NCBI GenBank assembly: GCA_027563145.1
Contig: CP071307.1
Span: forward strand, 62,001 to 126,000
DNA from: Halocatena halophila
GTDB lineage: Archaea; Halobacteriota; Halobacteria; Halobacteriales; Haloarculaceae
DNA: 64,000 bases
Reading direction: 5' to 3'
The position numbers and the translations under genes were made by a program. Below the pieces are notes generated by a model that saw only the letters and a list, made by a program, of their open reading frames with translations, searched no databases and was not told the origin of the DNA. How positions within the stretch are numbered: position 1 is the first letter of the stretch; every line of letters begins with the position of its first letter. Shown here one piece after another: positions 26,184 through 34,959 of this stretch.

Positions 26184-26400
26184 TCACAAAAAACTGGTAA
26201 CAGCCGCGATCGAGGTGACAACCGAGATGGCTCCGAGAGCAGAGACGCCGTTATTCGCGACCCAATTATCGTACGAAAGTGGCGAAAACCGTAGCTTCCA
26301 ATCCGAAAACGGGAGCAGTGGCTACAATCCGCCTGCTGTCACAACATCACCAAGCATGTGCGTGACGATTGCTCCAGCACCGATCGATAGGTACTAGTGC
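26184..26400 (-). pseudogene. Fragment of a membrane-bound metal-dependent hydrolase (YdjM/DUF457-like)
   Basis: The minus strand reads GAGAIVTHMLGDVVTAGG, an in-frame TAG, then PLLPFSDWKLRFSPLSYDN and ANNGVSALGAISVVTS to a stop. HMLGD followed by PL-PFSD is characteristic of this haloarchaeal membrane family. The N-terminal part is absent and the internal stop confirms decay. Confidence 0.6.
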
Positions 26401-26499
26401 TAAATGATTATTGGCTGACTTCTATAAAATTATTTCCTAACAGTATATAAAAATTTTTATTTGTACAATATTTATATGAATGGAGATATTATTTAATCT

Positions 26500-26946
26500 A
26501 TGATCGATGGGCTTTTCGAAGAAGTTTCAATTGGTGAAACGCATGAAGCTAGTAGCTATACGGTTGAGAAGGAGGAGATGCTCTCATTCGCTGAGAAGTA
26601 TGACCCTCAACCGTTTCACGTAAATGAGGAGGCAGCTAAGGACTCGATATTTGGGGGCCTCGTTGCGAGCGGTCTCTATACGTATGGGATCACCCAAAAG
26701 ATGGCCGTTCACAATATTGTCAATGGTGCTGAACTTCGGGGTGCGATCGGTATCGATAACCTACGCTGGAAACAGCCTGTACGACCTGAAGATATCCTCT
26801 CAATAAAGATTGAGCCAGTGGACAAAGAGCCCCAGAGCGACGATATTGGGATTGTCAGTATGAGTACGCAAACTATCAATCAGGACAATGAAGAAGTGTT
26901 CACTGGTGTCATGCTATTGCGATATCAACGGACTGGTGAGGCTTAA
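26500..26946 (+). CDS. MaoC-like hot-dog dehydratase
   Basis: The 148-residue protein has the MaoC pattern FEEVSIGETHEASSYTVEKE, FAEKYDPQPFHVNEEAAKDS (the Asp and His of the R-hydratase motif) and FGGLVASGLYT. It probably hydrates an enoyl-CoA or a related thioester in the cytosol. A TATA-like sequence lies at 26468-26475. A paralogue of similar length lies 2.5 kb away on the other strand (29471-29935). Confidence 0.85.
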   Translation: MIDGLFEEVSIGETHEASSYTVEKEEMLSFAEKYDPQPFHVNEEAAKDSIFGGLVASGLYTYGITQKMAVHNIVNGAELRGAIGIDNLRWKQPVRPEDILSIKIEPVDKEPQSDDIGIVSMSTQTINQDNEEVFTGVMLLRYQRTGEA

Positions 26947-27053
26947 TGTACCAACAAGTGGGTAAACGCGAGTGGGGGCAAATCATCATCTTAGCACAGT
27001 ACGTTCAACAAGGGAATCAAAATAATGAATAAGAAAACAACTATGACTGCCAC

Positions 27054-27086
27054 TTCACGTTGAGACCATCTGTTCCAATGTTTGGA
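27054..27086 (+). repeat. Dispersed 33-bp motif, copy 8 (diverged)
   Basis: TTCACGTTGAGAC, spacer, TTCCAATGTTTGGA. It is followed by the duplicated EamA 3' segment, the same order as at 20337. Confidence 0.5.
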
Positions 27087-27108
27087 TTTGACGTCTATTC
27101 AGATGTCA

Positions 27109-27297
27109 TTCAGTGGGTCGTATTTCCTCTCTTAGTTCGCCAAATTTCACCACTGAGAATCCAACGATGATAGCCAGGAAACCAAGAAGTACTGTCTCTG
27201 TAATTCGTTCGTGTAGCAGTATCCATCCGTTTATCGCAGCGAAGATAGGGGCAACGTACCCAATGAGATTGATCTGAACAGGTCCGATACGATCAAG
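27109..27297 (-). pseudogene. EamA transporter, C-terminal copy
   Basis: The minus strand encodes LDRIGPVQINLIGYVAPIFA and GFLAIIVGFSVVKFGELREE, nearly identical to the end of the intact gene at 20393-21298. The copy is cut at 27298, where an IS remnant begins. Confidence 0.8.
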
Positions 27298-27298
27298 G

Positions 27299-27861
27299 TG
27301 TGTGTCACCTCCCTCTGTATACTTGCGGCTGAGAATGGCGTGTCCGTTCCGGTGAGTAAAACCCGCTCGCTTGAGACTGACCTCCCACCGTTGGAGGAGC
27401 CAGATGATGAGCCCTCCCAACGAGAGTTTCTGCAACGAGCAGACGAACTCACAGCGGAGGCCCAGCGTCGCATTTTTCCAGCGTTTTCGCTTAATCGTTC
27501 GGAACAGGCATCGATTCCGGAGGATGCGTTCTGGGAGTTACAGACGACCTTGGGTTAGGCGAGAATCTGTGTGCGAATGAAGGGGCTCGGAGTTTTCTCA
27601 CTGAATCGACGCACAATCAGCCCCCTCGGACACATTCATCGCCATCACCTTCGCCAATTTTTGATCGAATCGATTCGGGAGGTGTACCATGAGGCGATGC
27701 AGCGGCTCTTGGCTGAAACAACGAGTCGCTCGCATTTTCTTGGTGCGGCATCTGACACGATCGATACGATGGAGGCGAGTCTGTTTACTGATGACCGGAC
27801 GGGTCACGAAGACGAAATCCTCGGGACAAAAATGATTAACGCTCGCCCAGTCCGGAATTGA
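27299..27861 (+). mobile_element. IS4-like transposase, central fragment with frameshifts
   Basis: In shifting frames it reads REFLQRADELTAEAQRRIFP, AFSLNRSEQASIPEDAFWEL, then HRHHLRQFLIESIREVYHEA and FLGAASDTIDTMEASLF, and stops after ARPVRN. It corresponds to residues about 100-280 of the copy at 35156-36734. Both ends are missing. Confidence 0.75.
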
Positions 27862-28010
27862 GATTCGCTTGTTAGTATCATAACAAATATTCCCAACTCG
27901 GTGACGATCTTACTTGACTACCAAATGACAATATAAATATTTTTGGTGCATTTCTTCAGACATCCCTCGATCTTGGTATTGATTATATTGATTTGTGAAT
28001 CCGGTTTTCA

Positions 28011-28382
28011 TCATCGCTCAACTTCATCAAGCAGTGTGATCCCTCGTTCTACAATTGCTTCGGTGATGAACAGACTTGTCTCTGTTTGGAGGGCCTTCAT
28101 CTGTTCAGTTGCTACTGATTTCTTTACTTCTCCGTGAGCGTATGAGAGGACAATAACACCCATTGACCCATGAACTTCGACACCAAGAGATTCGCCAGCG
28201 TCTCTCGCTGCGAGATCATCAGATAGTAGTACGGCCGAGCGTTCAGCTGCTACCGCAAGAGCGGCTGTTTCGCCCGGATCCAAATCAATGGGAATCTCTT
28301 CATCTTCCTCACTCTCAACGATATCGTATTCAATATGAGTAAGTGCAGACGGTACCGTACCCACTTTGAGCTCTTCATACAC
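28011..28382 (-). CDS. PIN-like protein (DUF3368 type), probable toxin, N-terminus uncertain
   Basis: The frame contains DLDPGETAALAVAAERSAVL, LSDDLAARDAGESLGVEVHG and SMGVIVLSYAHGEV, the acidic core of DUF3368 PIN-like proteins (VapC-related). Homology continues upstream of the only ATG (DALHLLSVVDELIVPKTVYE, to about 28450) and the first catalytic Asp region looks frameshifted, so this may be a 5'-damaged gene. No antitoxin is visible beside it. A second fragment of the same family lies at 46705-46862 and a third at 53305-53373. Confidence 0.6.
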   Translation of the reverse strand: MYEELKVGTVPSALTHIEYDIVESEEDEEIPIDLDPGETAALAVAAERSAVLLSDDLAARDAGESLGVEVHGSMGVIVLSYAHGEVKKSVATEQMKALQTETSLFITEAIVERGITLLDEVER

Positions 28383-28589
28383 TGTCTTCGGAACAATTAG
28401 CTCATCAACTACAGACAGTAAATGAAGCGCGTCGATTTCATCGAATGAATTACCGTATCCCGAAGCTTCTAACGCCAGGTGGCGAGCTTCATCGCTCTGG
28501 ATGTTGGTGACCCCCGCAATGAGTCTATGGAAAACACCGCGAGCATACGTTGCTTAATCCGCCCCTCATCCGACTACGTACCCATCATC

Positions 28590-29435
28590 TCACCAGTCGC
28601 TAAACAGAGTTGGTGGGTGTCGTGAGGAAATATCGGATACGAAGTCCCGAATGGCATGAGTCACTGGGTCAGGGCGTTCGACTGGCGCACTGTGGCCGGC
28701 ATCGGAGACCAGAACCTGGTGTGCATGGGGAAGTGCGTTGAGCATGGACGATGTGCGCTCAGGGACGATCGCGCTATTTTCCTCTCCATGGATAGATAAG
28801 ATCGGAACTGTGATATTAGATAGAGCCGCTGTGAAGTCGGGCCGATCGAGCCACGAATGGATTTCATGGTAGACAGCCTCACCGGGATATGTGCGCCATC
28901 GGTCAACCCAGTGGTTAACCAGACCGGGATTCTCTGAGAGAGTCGTCGTCCCGAACATATTGTGACGAGCAATATCAAGTAGTGATGGAGTAGATGTTCC
29001 CTGATCACGCACCTGTGCTGCGTAGTGGCTGTACTGCTCTTGTTCGCTTTCGGTGTGAGGTTCAGCCATGCTGTTAATCAGAATGATCCCCTTGACGTGC
29101 TCTGGATAGCGGTTTGCAAAGCGCAACGCCATGAATCCCCCCATCGATGTCCCTACGAGCACAATCGATTCGATATCGAGTGCATCGAGGAGTGCAGCGA
29201 GATCGTCAGCGAGAGCACACAGATCGTATGGACCCTTATACCGGTCCGTTCGAGCCCGAAGATCATAGGTGATGGTCCGATACGTCTCCGAGAGCGCCAA
29301 CTGCTGGGGCGTAAAGAGCGTCCGATCCATCAGCATGCCATGGGCGAATACAACTGGCGGTCCCTCACCCAGATCTGTACAAACGGTGTCTGGCCGCGCT
29401 CGATACCGTTCTACGGATTGATTTTTTTCAGTCAT
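28590..29435 (-). CDS. Alpha/beta hydrolase
   Basis: The 281-residue protein has the oxyanion-hole sequence VVFAHGMLMDRTLFTPQQ, the nucleophile elbow GTSMGGFMALRFAN, a late Asp (SIHGEENSAIVPE) and the catalytic His in DAGHSAPVERPD. It is a cytosolic esterase, lactonase or C-C hydrolase; the substrate is unknown. It lies 36 bp after the MaoC-like gene on the same strand, so the two are probably one operon. Confidence 0.88.
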   Translation of the reverse strand: MTEKNQSVERYRARPDTVCTDLGEGPPVVFAHGMLMDRTLFTPQQLALSETYRTITYDLRARTDRYKGPYDLCALADDLAALLDALDIESIVLVGTSMGGFMALRFANRYPEHVKGIILINSMAEPHTESEQEQYSHYAAQVRDQGTSTPSLLDIARHNMFGTTTLSENPGLVNHWVDRWRTYPGEAVYHEIHSWLDRPDFTAALSNITVPILSIHGEENSAIVPERTSSMLNALPHAHQVLVSDAGHSAPVERPDPVTHAIRDFVSDISSRHPPTLFSDW

Positions 29436-29470
29436 ATATTAGTATGGCGTAGTGGAATGCTGTTTTACCA

Positions 29471-29935
29471 TCACTTGCTTTCTTTTTCATCAGTATCCGA
29501 CCGTATCTGATATATTACTGATAATATCAACGACATCACTTCAATATCGTTCTGATTGAAGGTGGTCATTTCAAACTTTATAAGCCCATGAGTAGCGTCA
29601 TTCGGCTTTTTCTCCACGACTTCGGCTGTCATAGAGAGCGTATCTCCAGGACGAACAGGATGGTTCCAACGTAGTTTGTCGCCACCGATTGCACCCATAG
29701 CTCGGGAGTCATGGAAAACATTCTCGACAACCAATCGTTGACTAATGGCTGCCGTGTGGAGGCCGCTCGCGACGAGACCACCAAATAGTGATTCTTCAGC
29801 AGCTGCCGGGTCTATGTGAAACGACTGTGGATCGTACTGTGTGGCAAACGAGAGCATCTCCTCTTTCTCAACCGAATAACTACCAAATTCGTGTGTATCA
29901 CCTACTGAGATATCCTCGAAATATTCACCTCTCAT
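29471..29935 (-). CDS. MaoC-like hot-dog dehydratase
   Basis: The 154-residue paralogue of the protein at 26500: FEDISVGDTHEFGSYSVEKE, FATQYDPQSFHIDPAAAEES and FGGLVASGLHTA. It lies upstream of the alpha/beta hydrolase in a two-gene operon and is preceded by an extremely AT-rich promoter region (29936-30045). A hydration step on a CoA or thioester intermediate is likely. Confidence 0.87.
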   Translation of the reverse strand: MRGEYFEDISVGDTHEFGSYSVEKEEMLSFATQYDPQSFHIDPAAAEESLFGGLVASGLHTAAISQRLVVENVFHDSRAMGAIGGDKLRWNHPVRPGDTLSMTAEVVEKKPNDATHGLIKFEMTTFNQNDIEVMSLILSVIYQIRSDTDEKESK

Positions 29936-30044
29936 AATTACGTTAAATTCTACGTGTAAATAAGTCTTGTTATAGAAATATAATTTATATAATTTATATA
30001 ATTAAATTATAAATATAGAATTTTAATATAGATTATTCGAATGA

Positions 30045-30513
30045 GTTATTTAATTGAACGCGTACTCGAACGGTTCGGGGGCAGGCTTCGGCGGGATCTC
30101 GACGCCCGCGAGGACAGTCACTTCGAAGTAGTCGCTGATGCCAAGCGACTCGATCTTTGCGTCCTGCGTATCCAGCCCTCCGTTCGTCACGAGTCCGAGC
30201 CTGTATCGGTCGTCGAGTTGGCTGAAGCTGCCTCAGCACTTGGTGTGAACTCCACGGACGACTCATGGCGCTCGGCGTGGATGGCTGAGGCGACCGCAAT
30301 GCCGACCTGGGGCTCCCGATCTGCTTCCTCGGCGAGTTCTTCGCAGTCACGGTAGTAGTGGTACGTCAGGCTCGCGCTGTGACCGTAGGCATCGCTCTTT
30401 GCCTAGAGGTCCGACACCGAGAGGAACGGTTCGATCCCAACCCGATCGAAAGCTGCGTTGAGGGCATCGGCTGTGTGCAGAGCGTGCTGTCGAGGTCGAA
30501 CTCGGATCTGCTC
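30045..30513 (-). pseudogene. HAD-superfamily hydrolase, frameshifted
   Basis: Pieces in three minus frames: FDLDSTLC (motif I), DALNAAFDRVGIEPFLSVSD then an in-frame stop, HYYRDCEELAEEADREP, LDDRYRLGLVTNGGLDTQDA (motif II) and ESLGISDYFEVTVLAGVEIP with KPAPEPFEYA (motif III). The gene has at least two frameshifts and a stop and lacks its 3' end. Confidence 0.65.
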
Positions 30514-30816
30514 ATAGCTTGGTTCAAGGAGGCCTCCAATTTAGCATTCTCATCGCGACTCCCAGAGTGCAGATTTCGTCGGTTCTCAATGAACTCGATT
30601 CAGGAGTCAGCAACCGATTGTTGGCGCAGTCGCTGGGGTTTGCTCAACCAGTATCCAAGTACACGAGTGCGTCAGTGGACCGATTTGGGGGAGTTGTCGA
30701 CATCTCCACGCATGAACTGCTGGAATGGCACTGCTGCTCGTCGTCGACTGATTCAGACGGATTCGATTGATAGGCACCGACTACCAAAGAAGATAGCAAG
30801 TATACTGTGAGATAGA
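30514..30816. other. Decayed sequence, unidentified
   Basis: A plus-strand frame (30519-30770) reads VLNELDSGVSNRLLAQSLGF and continues AQPVSKYTSASVDRFGG, which looks like the remains of a helix-turn-helix domain. Part of it (about 30596-30665) resembles, on the opposite strand, 49005-49090. No reliable identification. Confidence 0.2.
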
Positions 30817-31092
30817 ATGACGACAGAATGGGATACCGTTAGTTTCGTGCTCGCCTCGACGTATCGAGAAGATGTACTCCGAAATCTTGTGTCCGGGCCA
30901 TCAACTCCATCACAGATTGCATCAGAAACAGACCACTCAATGTCACACATCTCACGGGCGTTAAGCGAATTACGAGACCACGAACTAATCGAGCTACTTG
31001 TGTCCGAAGATCGGAGAAAAGATCGTGTGTATGGAAGTACTGAGATGGGTGCCGAAATCTGGAATACAATTCGAACCGAAAATTTTGCATAA
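30817..31092 (+). CDS. Winged-helix transcriptional regulator, 91 aa
   Basis: A single MarR/ArsR-like winged-helix domain: SFVLASTYREDVLRNLVSGP, TPSQIASETDHSMSHISRAL as recognition helices, and LRDHELIELLVSEDRRKDRV as the wing. It is typical of small haloarchaeal DNA-binding proteins. It stands alone and its target is unknown. Confidence 0.8.
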   Translation: MTTEWDTVSFVLASTYREDVLRNLVSGPSTPSQIASETDHSMSHISRALSELRDHELIELLVSEDRRKDRVYGSTEMGAEIWNTIRTENFA

Positions 31093-31507
31093 ATCCCGTC
31101 AAATACAGAAAAATAGTCCACTTTGATTTCTGTTAGTATCGGCGGGGAAGCTACACTAACGATGTTGTTGCTTAGGTCCGACTGCTGATTAGATAGGAGT
31201 ATCTAAAGCGTCAGACACACAATGATGCCACAAACTGACGGTCAACACGAATCGCGAACTGAAACACGACAGCGACGCCTGTGGGATCAAGTGAACGAGG
31301 CCGATCTCACTCGAACTCTGATTTCCTAGTATGCTCACGGTCTTCCCCCCTCCGACATTGATGACGACACTATCCGGTCTTATCATGGTCTGCTTTTATC
31401 GGAGCCATTCGTCTAGATACAATCTAAGTCATCGTTTGCGACCCTTCGACTGTACAACTACACCAATATCTGCAGATCTACGTATCGAAAGCGACGTTGG
31501 AATTGAT
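31093..31507. other. Non-coding/decayed region with a short duplicated block
   Basis: A 35-codon frame at 31222-31329 (MMPQTDGQHESRTETRQRRL) is the only coding-like part and is unsupported. The block at about 31425-31500, with CTGTACAACT and ATCTGCAGATCTACGTATCG, is similar to 22205-22260 just upstream of the methionine gamma-lyase-like gene. Confidence 0.3.
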
Positions 31508-32896
31508 TCAGTTCTCGGAGTCTAGATCGGAATCATCGAGTGGGTACGTAACTTGAGTTGTACAGAGAAAGTCTTCGAATGAGAGGTTTCGATCAAGCTG
31601 GTTTCCACCCCACGTACCAGCACCCAGTGAGTATGCATCGGTAAGTCCATTGTCGGCACTCATTCCGACAGCGAAGCCTTGCTGATTAACACCGATACGA
31701 CAGACGTTGATCTCATGCCCCATCGCAAAGGCCCTCTCATGACTCCTCGTATGGACGGTACACGAGTGACCAGTCCCTTCATAATCTAGGATTTCCTTCG
31801 TAATTTTCAGTGCCTTTTGAAATGTATTTGCCTGATATACTGTGATAATTGGGGCAATTTTCTCTCCCGAAAGCGGATAATTTTTTCCAATTTCTGTCTG
31901 CTCTACGATGAGAAACTCTGTTGTATCTGGGATGTCGATGGCTGCGTGGTCGGCAATAACACTTGGTGGTCTAGCTATCACTGACCGATCGAGTGAGCCG
32001 TCTGGAAACAATGTCTGTTCGATTGCTGTTGTTTCATCCACTGAACAGTGGTAGCCATTCTCGGCCTTGAGTAGATTCAGCAGCGGTGAATAGATATCGG
32101 TGTGAGCAACGAGGACACTCTCACTGACACAGGGAGTCCCGTAATCAAACGCCGTTCCGGTGGCGATCTGCCGGCCCGCCCGCTTGAGGTTGGCCGTCTC
32201 GTCCACAATAACGACGAGATTTCCTTGTCCAACGCAGTAGTTTGGGGTGCCTGACTGCTGGCCTGCCTCTACGTTGCTACTAGAGCCAGTAACTTGTACC
32301 ATGTCGGCCCGCTGCATGAGTTCGTTCGCCCGATCTCGGTTTGCAGGCCGTGGAACGAATGTGACCAGATCGCGGGGGGCACCTACTTTATCGAGTTGAT
32401 CTCGGATGTATTCGATCGTGCAATATGCCGATTGTATACAATGTGGTGACACCGAAATGATAACCGCATTGCGTCCTTTCACAGCCAGCATTACAACGTT
32501 CATGATTGTTGGACCAGGGTTTGTTGATGGAACGAATGCTCCAATAACACCGACAGGTTTTGCAATTTCGATAACTCCCGGACGATCGCTCTCACGCACA
32601 CCAACAGATGGTTTACCGAGAAGGTCGGCAAGAATGCACCGGCTCCCGTATCGGAGCTTTTTATATTTATCCGCTACGTTTCCAAACCCTGTTTCTTCGT
32701 ATGTCGTCCGGGCAATATCTCTGGCATGATGATCCTGATAGATTGCCCAGCCAATCTCTTCAACTAGTGTATCAACCTGTGACTGGTCGCAATCCGAAAT
32801 GCGTTTTTTGGCAGAGATAGCATCGGAGAGCAAACCGTCGATCACCACCTCTGGGGGACGGTCATCGCGAGGAGGATTGTTCTTGGACGCAGTCAT
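31508..32896 (-). CDS. CoA-acylating aldehyde dehydrogenase
   Basis: The 462-residue protein belongs to the acylating branch (EutE/PduP/SauS-like): KPVGVIGAFVPSTNPGPTIM, VTGSSSNVEAGQQSG in the nucleotide site, and the catalytic Cys in FDYGTPCVSES. It would convert an aldehyde plus CoA and NAD(P) to acyl-CoA. The aldehyde is unknown. In the expected upstream position lies only the 3' end of an alcohol dehydrogenase gene. A near-identical but broken copy lies at 58988-60313. Confidence 0.82.
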   Translation of the reverse strand: MTASKNNPPRDDRPPEVVIDGLLSDAISAKKRISDCDQSQVDTLVEEIGWAIYQDHHARDIARTTYEETGFGNVADKYKKLRYGSRCILADLLGKPSVGVRESDRPGVIEIAKPVGVIGAFVPSTNPGPTIMNVVMLAVKGRNAVIISVSPHCIQSAYCTIEYIRDQLDKVGAPRDLVTFVPRPANRDRANELMQRADMVQVTGSSSNVEAGQQSGTPNYCVGQGNLVVIVDETANLKRAGRQIATGTAFDYGTPCVSESVLVAHTDIYSPLLNLLKAENGYHCSVDETTAIEQTLFPDGSLDRSVIARPPSVIADHAAIDIPDTTEFLIVEQTEIGKNYPLSGEKIAPIITVYQANTFQKALKITKEILDYEGTGHSCTVHTRSHERAFAMGHEINVCRIGVNQQGFAVGMSADNGLTDAYSLGAGTWGGNQLDRNLSFEDFLCTTQVTYPLDDSDLDSEN

Positions 32897-33067
32897 TGGT
32901 GGTTGGGAATGGTTCTAAAAATCTCTCAATAGTGTTTTAAATTCCTCAATTCACGCATGGAATATTAATCAGGAGGAGAGACTATAAAAACACTTTGGAT
33001 TCGGTAGATATATCATGGGTTAATAGATTGGAATAGAGTTCACCATTCTGAATTATTACTGGAACGC

Positions 33068-33388
33068 TCATTCGAAGTCTACTAGGGGTTTGGTGACCCC
33101 ATCCGTTTTGGTTTCCATGAGATGGAAGGCCTCATCGACCGCCTCAAATTTGAATTCGTGTGTTGACATCCTGGTCGGATCGACTCTATCTCGTTCGAGT
33201 AGTCGGAGGAGACGCTGAAGCCGGAGCCGACCGACCAGCACAGAGAGTGGTGACGATATCTATCTCGGCCATCCCTAGGCCCCACTCAGCGCGGGGAATA
33301 GGAATATGTTTTCCCTCGCCGTGGTAACCAACCCCGGAGATCGTTCCCCCTGGTTTGGTTACCTTGATGCAGTTCTCGAACGTGACTG
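33068..33388 (-). pseudogene. Secondary alcohol dehydrogenase, 3'-terminal remnant
   Basis: The minus strand matches the end of the intact gene at 60519-61571: NCIKVTKPGGTISGVGYHGE, then RVEWGLGMAE, a frameshift in the LRRLLRLLERDRVDPTRM region, and VTKPLVDFE. The upstream two-thirds were replaced by an IS fragment at about 33388. Confidence 0.8.
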
Positions 33389-33892
33389 CATTGTCAGCTC
33401 GACCGGAATCGGAGGCGCCGAAGACAGTCTCTCGAGCGTGCTGGACGTGGGTTCGTATCTGTTCGTCCGTAAATTCAGCACTCTCGCGCTCCCGGAGACC
33501 TGCCTTCGACTCACCACGTGCCGTGGTGGCTGGAGATCCAGTGCGTCGTCGTTCTCATAGGCTGCCTCAACGAGTCGCTCGCTCACCGAAAGGATCGTCC
33601 GCTTCACCTCTTCCGAGAGGGCTGTGTCACAGGGGGCCGTGAGCATTTGGTGGGTTGGAGCCGTATTGTAGGGGCCAAATTTCACTGGATCGAAGCCGAG
33701 CCGTATAGATCGGTTTTCTGTCGAGAGGTCCTCGTAGAGTCCGTTCCACGAGAGGCCAGCGAGTTCGCGGCAGAACAACGCCCGATCGATCGGCCCAGCG
33801 TCGTATGTCCGTGACCGAAACTCCTTGTCGACCGTCTCGTTGAGGATCCGTGTCACTGGGATCGCTTGTACGACCCTGACGAGCGCGGCACC
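33388..33892 (-). mobile_element. IS4-like transposase N-terminal fragment (second family)
   Basis: The minus strand reads ALFCRELAGLSWNGLYEDLS, GFDPVKFGPYNTAPTHQML, ILSVSERLVEAAYENDDALD and, after a frameshift, TDEQIRTHVQHARETVFGAS. This matches the N-terminal region of haloarchaeal IS4-like transposases of the kind whose C-terminal part is left at 44702-45071. It is fused to the alcohol dehydrogenase remnant. Confidence 0.65.
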
Positions 33893-33925
33893 CTCTAGTT
33901 GAGAAGGTCGGTTCCAATGCATGGA
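33893..33925 (+). repeat. Dispersed 33-bp motif, copy 9
   Basis: CTCTAGTTGAGAA, spacer, TTCCAATGCATGGA, immediately outside the transposase fragment. Confidence 0.6.
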
Positions 33926-33955
33926 TTCGATATATTCTTATCATGGCCCTGGTAT

Positions 33956-33986
33956 TCAAGTTGGACCGTCGCTCCCAATGCAGTGA
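33956..33986 (+). repeat. Dispersed 33-bp motif, copy 10 (diverged)
   Basis: TTCAAGTTGGACC, spacer, CCCAATGCAGTGA. It lies 30 bp after copy 9. Confidence 0.4.
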
Positions 33987-34151
33987 TTGAACAGTTGTGA
34001 TGGTAGGGGAGTCGCTATATCATTGGCTCATTTGACGAAATATTGGAATGAATTTGACCCCTACGATTTCAAAAGATGTTACATTCATGGTTGTGTGGGT
34101 CACGTTATTATTAACAGAACGACATAATTTAATATTAACTACGGTAGTAGT

Positions 34152-34700
34152 ATGGGTATGGAGAAAGAGATGGTTGCTAGTGGCGATCGGTTGATAACAC
34201 GACGAACGGCGCTCAGATCGATGGCTGGGATTGCAAGTGCTGGTATTGGAGCCCTGAGTCTCTCGGATCGAGCTACGGCAAAGTCTGTGGGGGAGTATGT
34301 AATTCTGCACTGGTCTGGTCGCGTTCTTGATTATAATGGCACAGAGCCCACCGCCGATGCGAATCTCACTCTAGGCGAACGATACAGCCCGTCCTCTCAG
34401 CGATGGATAATCGATCAGGATAGTGGAGAAAACTACTATATTAAACTTCCTGGCACGGATTTAGTGCTCGATCTCAGTCAATGGAGGGGTGATGATGATA
34501 TCTATTTGGAACGCTTAGATAATTTCCCATCCCAACGCTGGCAATTTGAGGAGCACAGTGCCGGTGGGTACTATATTGTCAATGAGAGATCGGATGCAGT
34601 CCTTGATGTGGACAAGGGATTGATGGATAAAGGTACTACTGTGGTACAACAAGAAATGGTCGTGGTAGACAGCCAACGGTGGGCGTTCCTCCCGTTCTAG
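34152..34700 (+). CDS. Tat-exported ricin-B-type beta-trefoil lectin domain protein
   Basis: The 182-residue protein begins with a Tat signal (TRRTALRSMAGIASAGIGAL, then an Ala-containing cleavage region near ATAKS). The mature about 135 residues carry three trefoil repeats each ending in Q-x-W-type SQRW: SQRWIIDQDSGENYYI, SQRWQFEEHSAGGYYI and SQRWAFLPF, with LDL and LDV between. It is a single carbohydrate-binding module without an attached enzyme, presumably secreted folded. No operon partner is present. Confidence 0.78.
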   Translation: MGMEKEMVASGDRLITRRTALRSMAGIASAGIGALSLSDRATAKSVGEYVILHWSGRVLDYNGTEPTADANLTLGERYSPSSQRWIIDQDSGENYYIKLPGTDLVLDLSQWRGDDDIYLERLDNFPSQRWQFEEHSAGGYYIVNERSDAVLDVDKGLMDKGTTVVQQEMVVVDSQRWAFLPF

Positions 34701-34959
34701 CCGTGTTGTGAACGGTCGAGATTTGGTATCTCAGTATGATTGTCCGACGGAAAGAACCGAAATTCGATCTCCTACTGTTAGATGGGAAGTAGTCCTTGTT
34801 CCGTTCACTCTCCGTTCGAATTGCTACTATTGGGGCCAAATACATCGACGGAAACAGTATGTCTAGTACTCTTCATCCCCAATTTCAGACATACCGAACC
34901 ATTCTGTTCGGTATCCATTGGTACTCTAGTCCTGTTCGATTCGAAGTAGAGCCACATAT
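34701..34959. other. Intergenic, nothing recognised
   Basis: No gene seen between the lectin gene and the IS element. Confidence 0.3.

Noticed and set aside
31222-31329. A 35-codon gene
   Set aside because: No neighbours, no motif and no conserved context seen.
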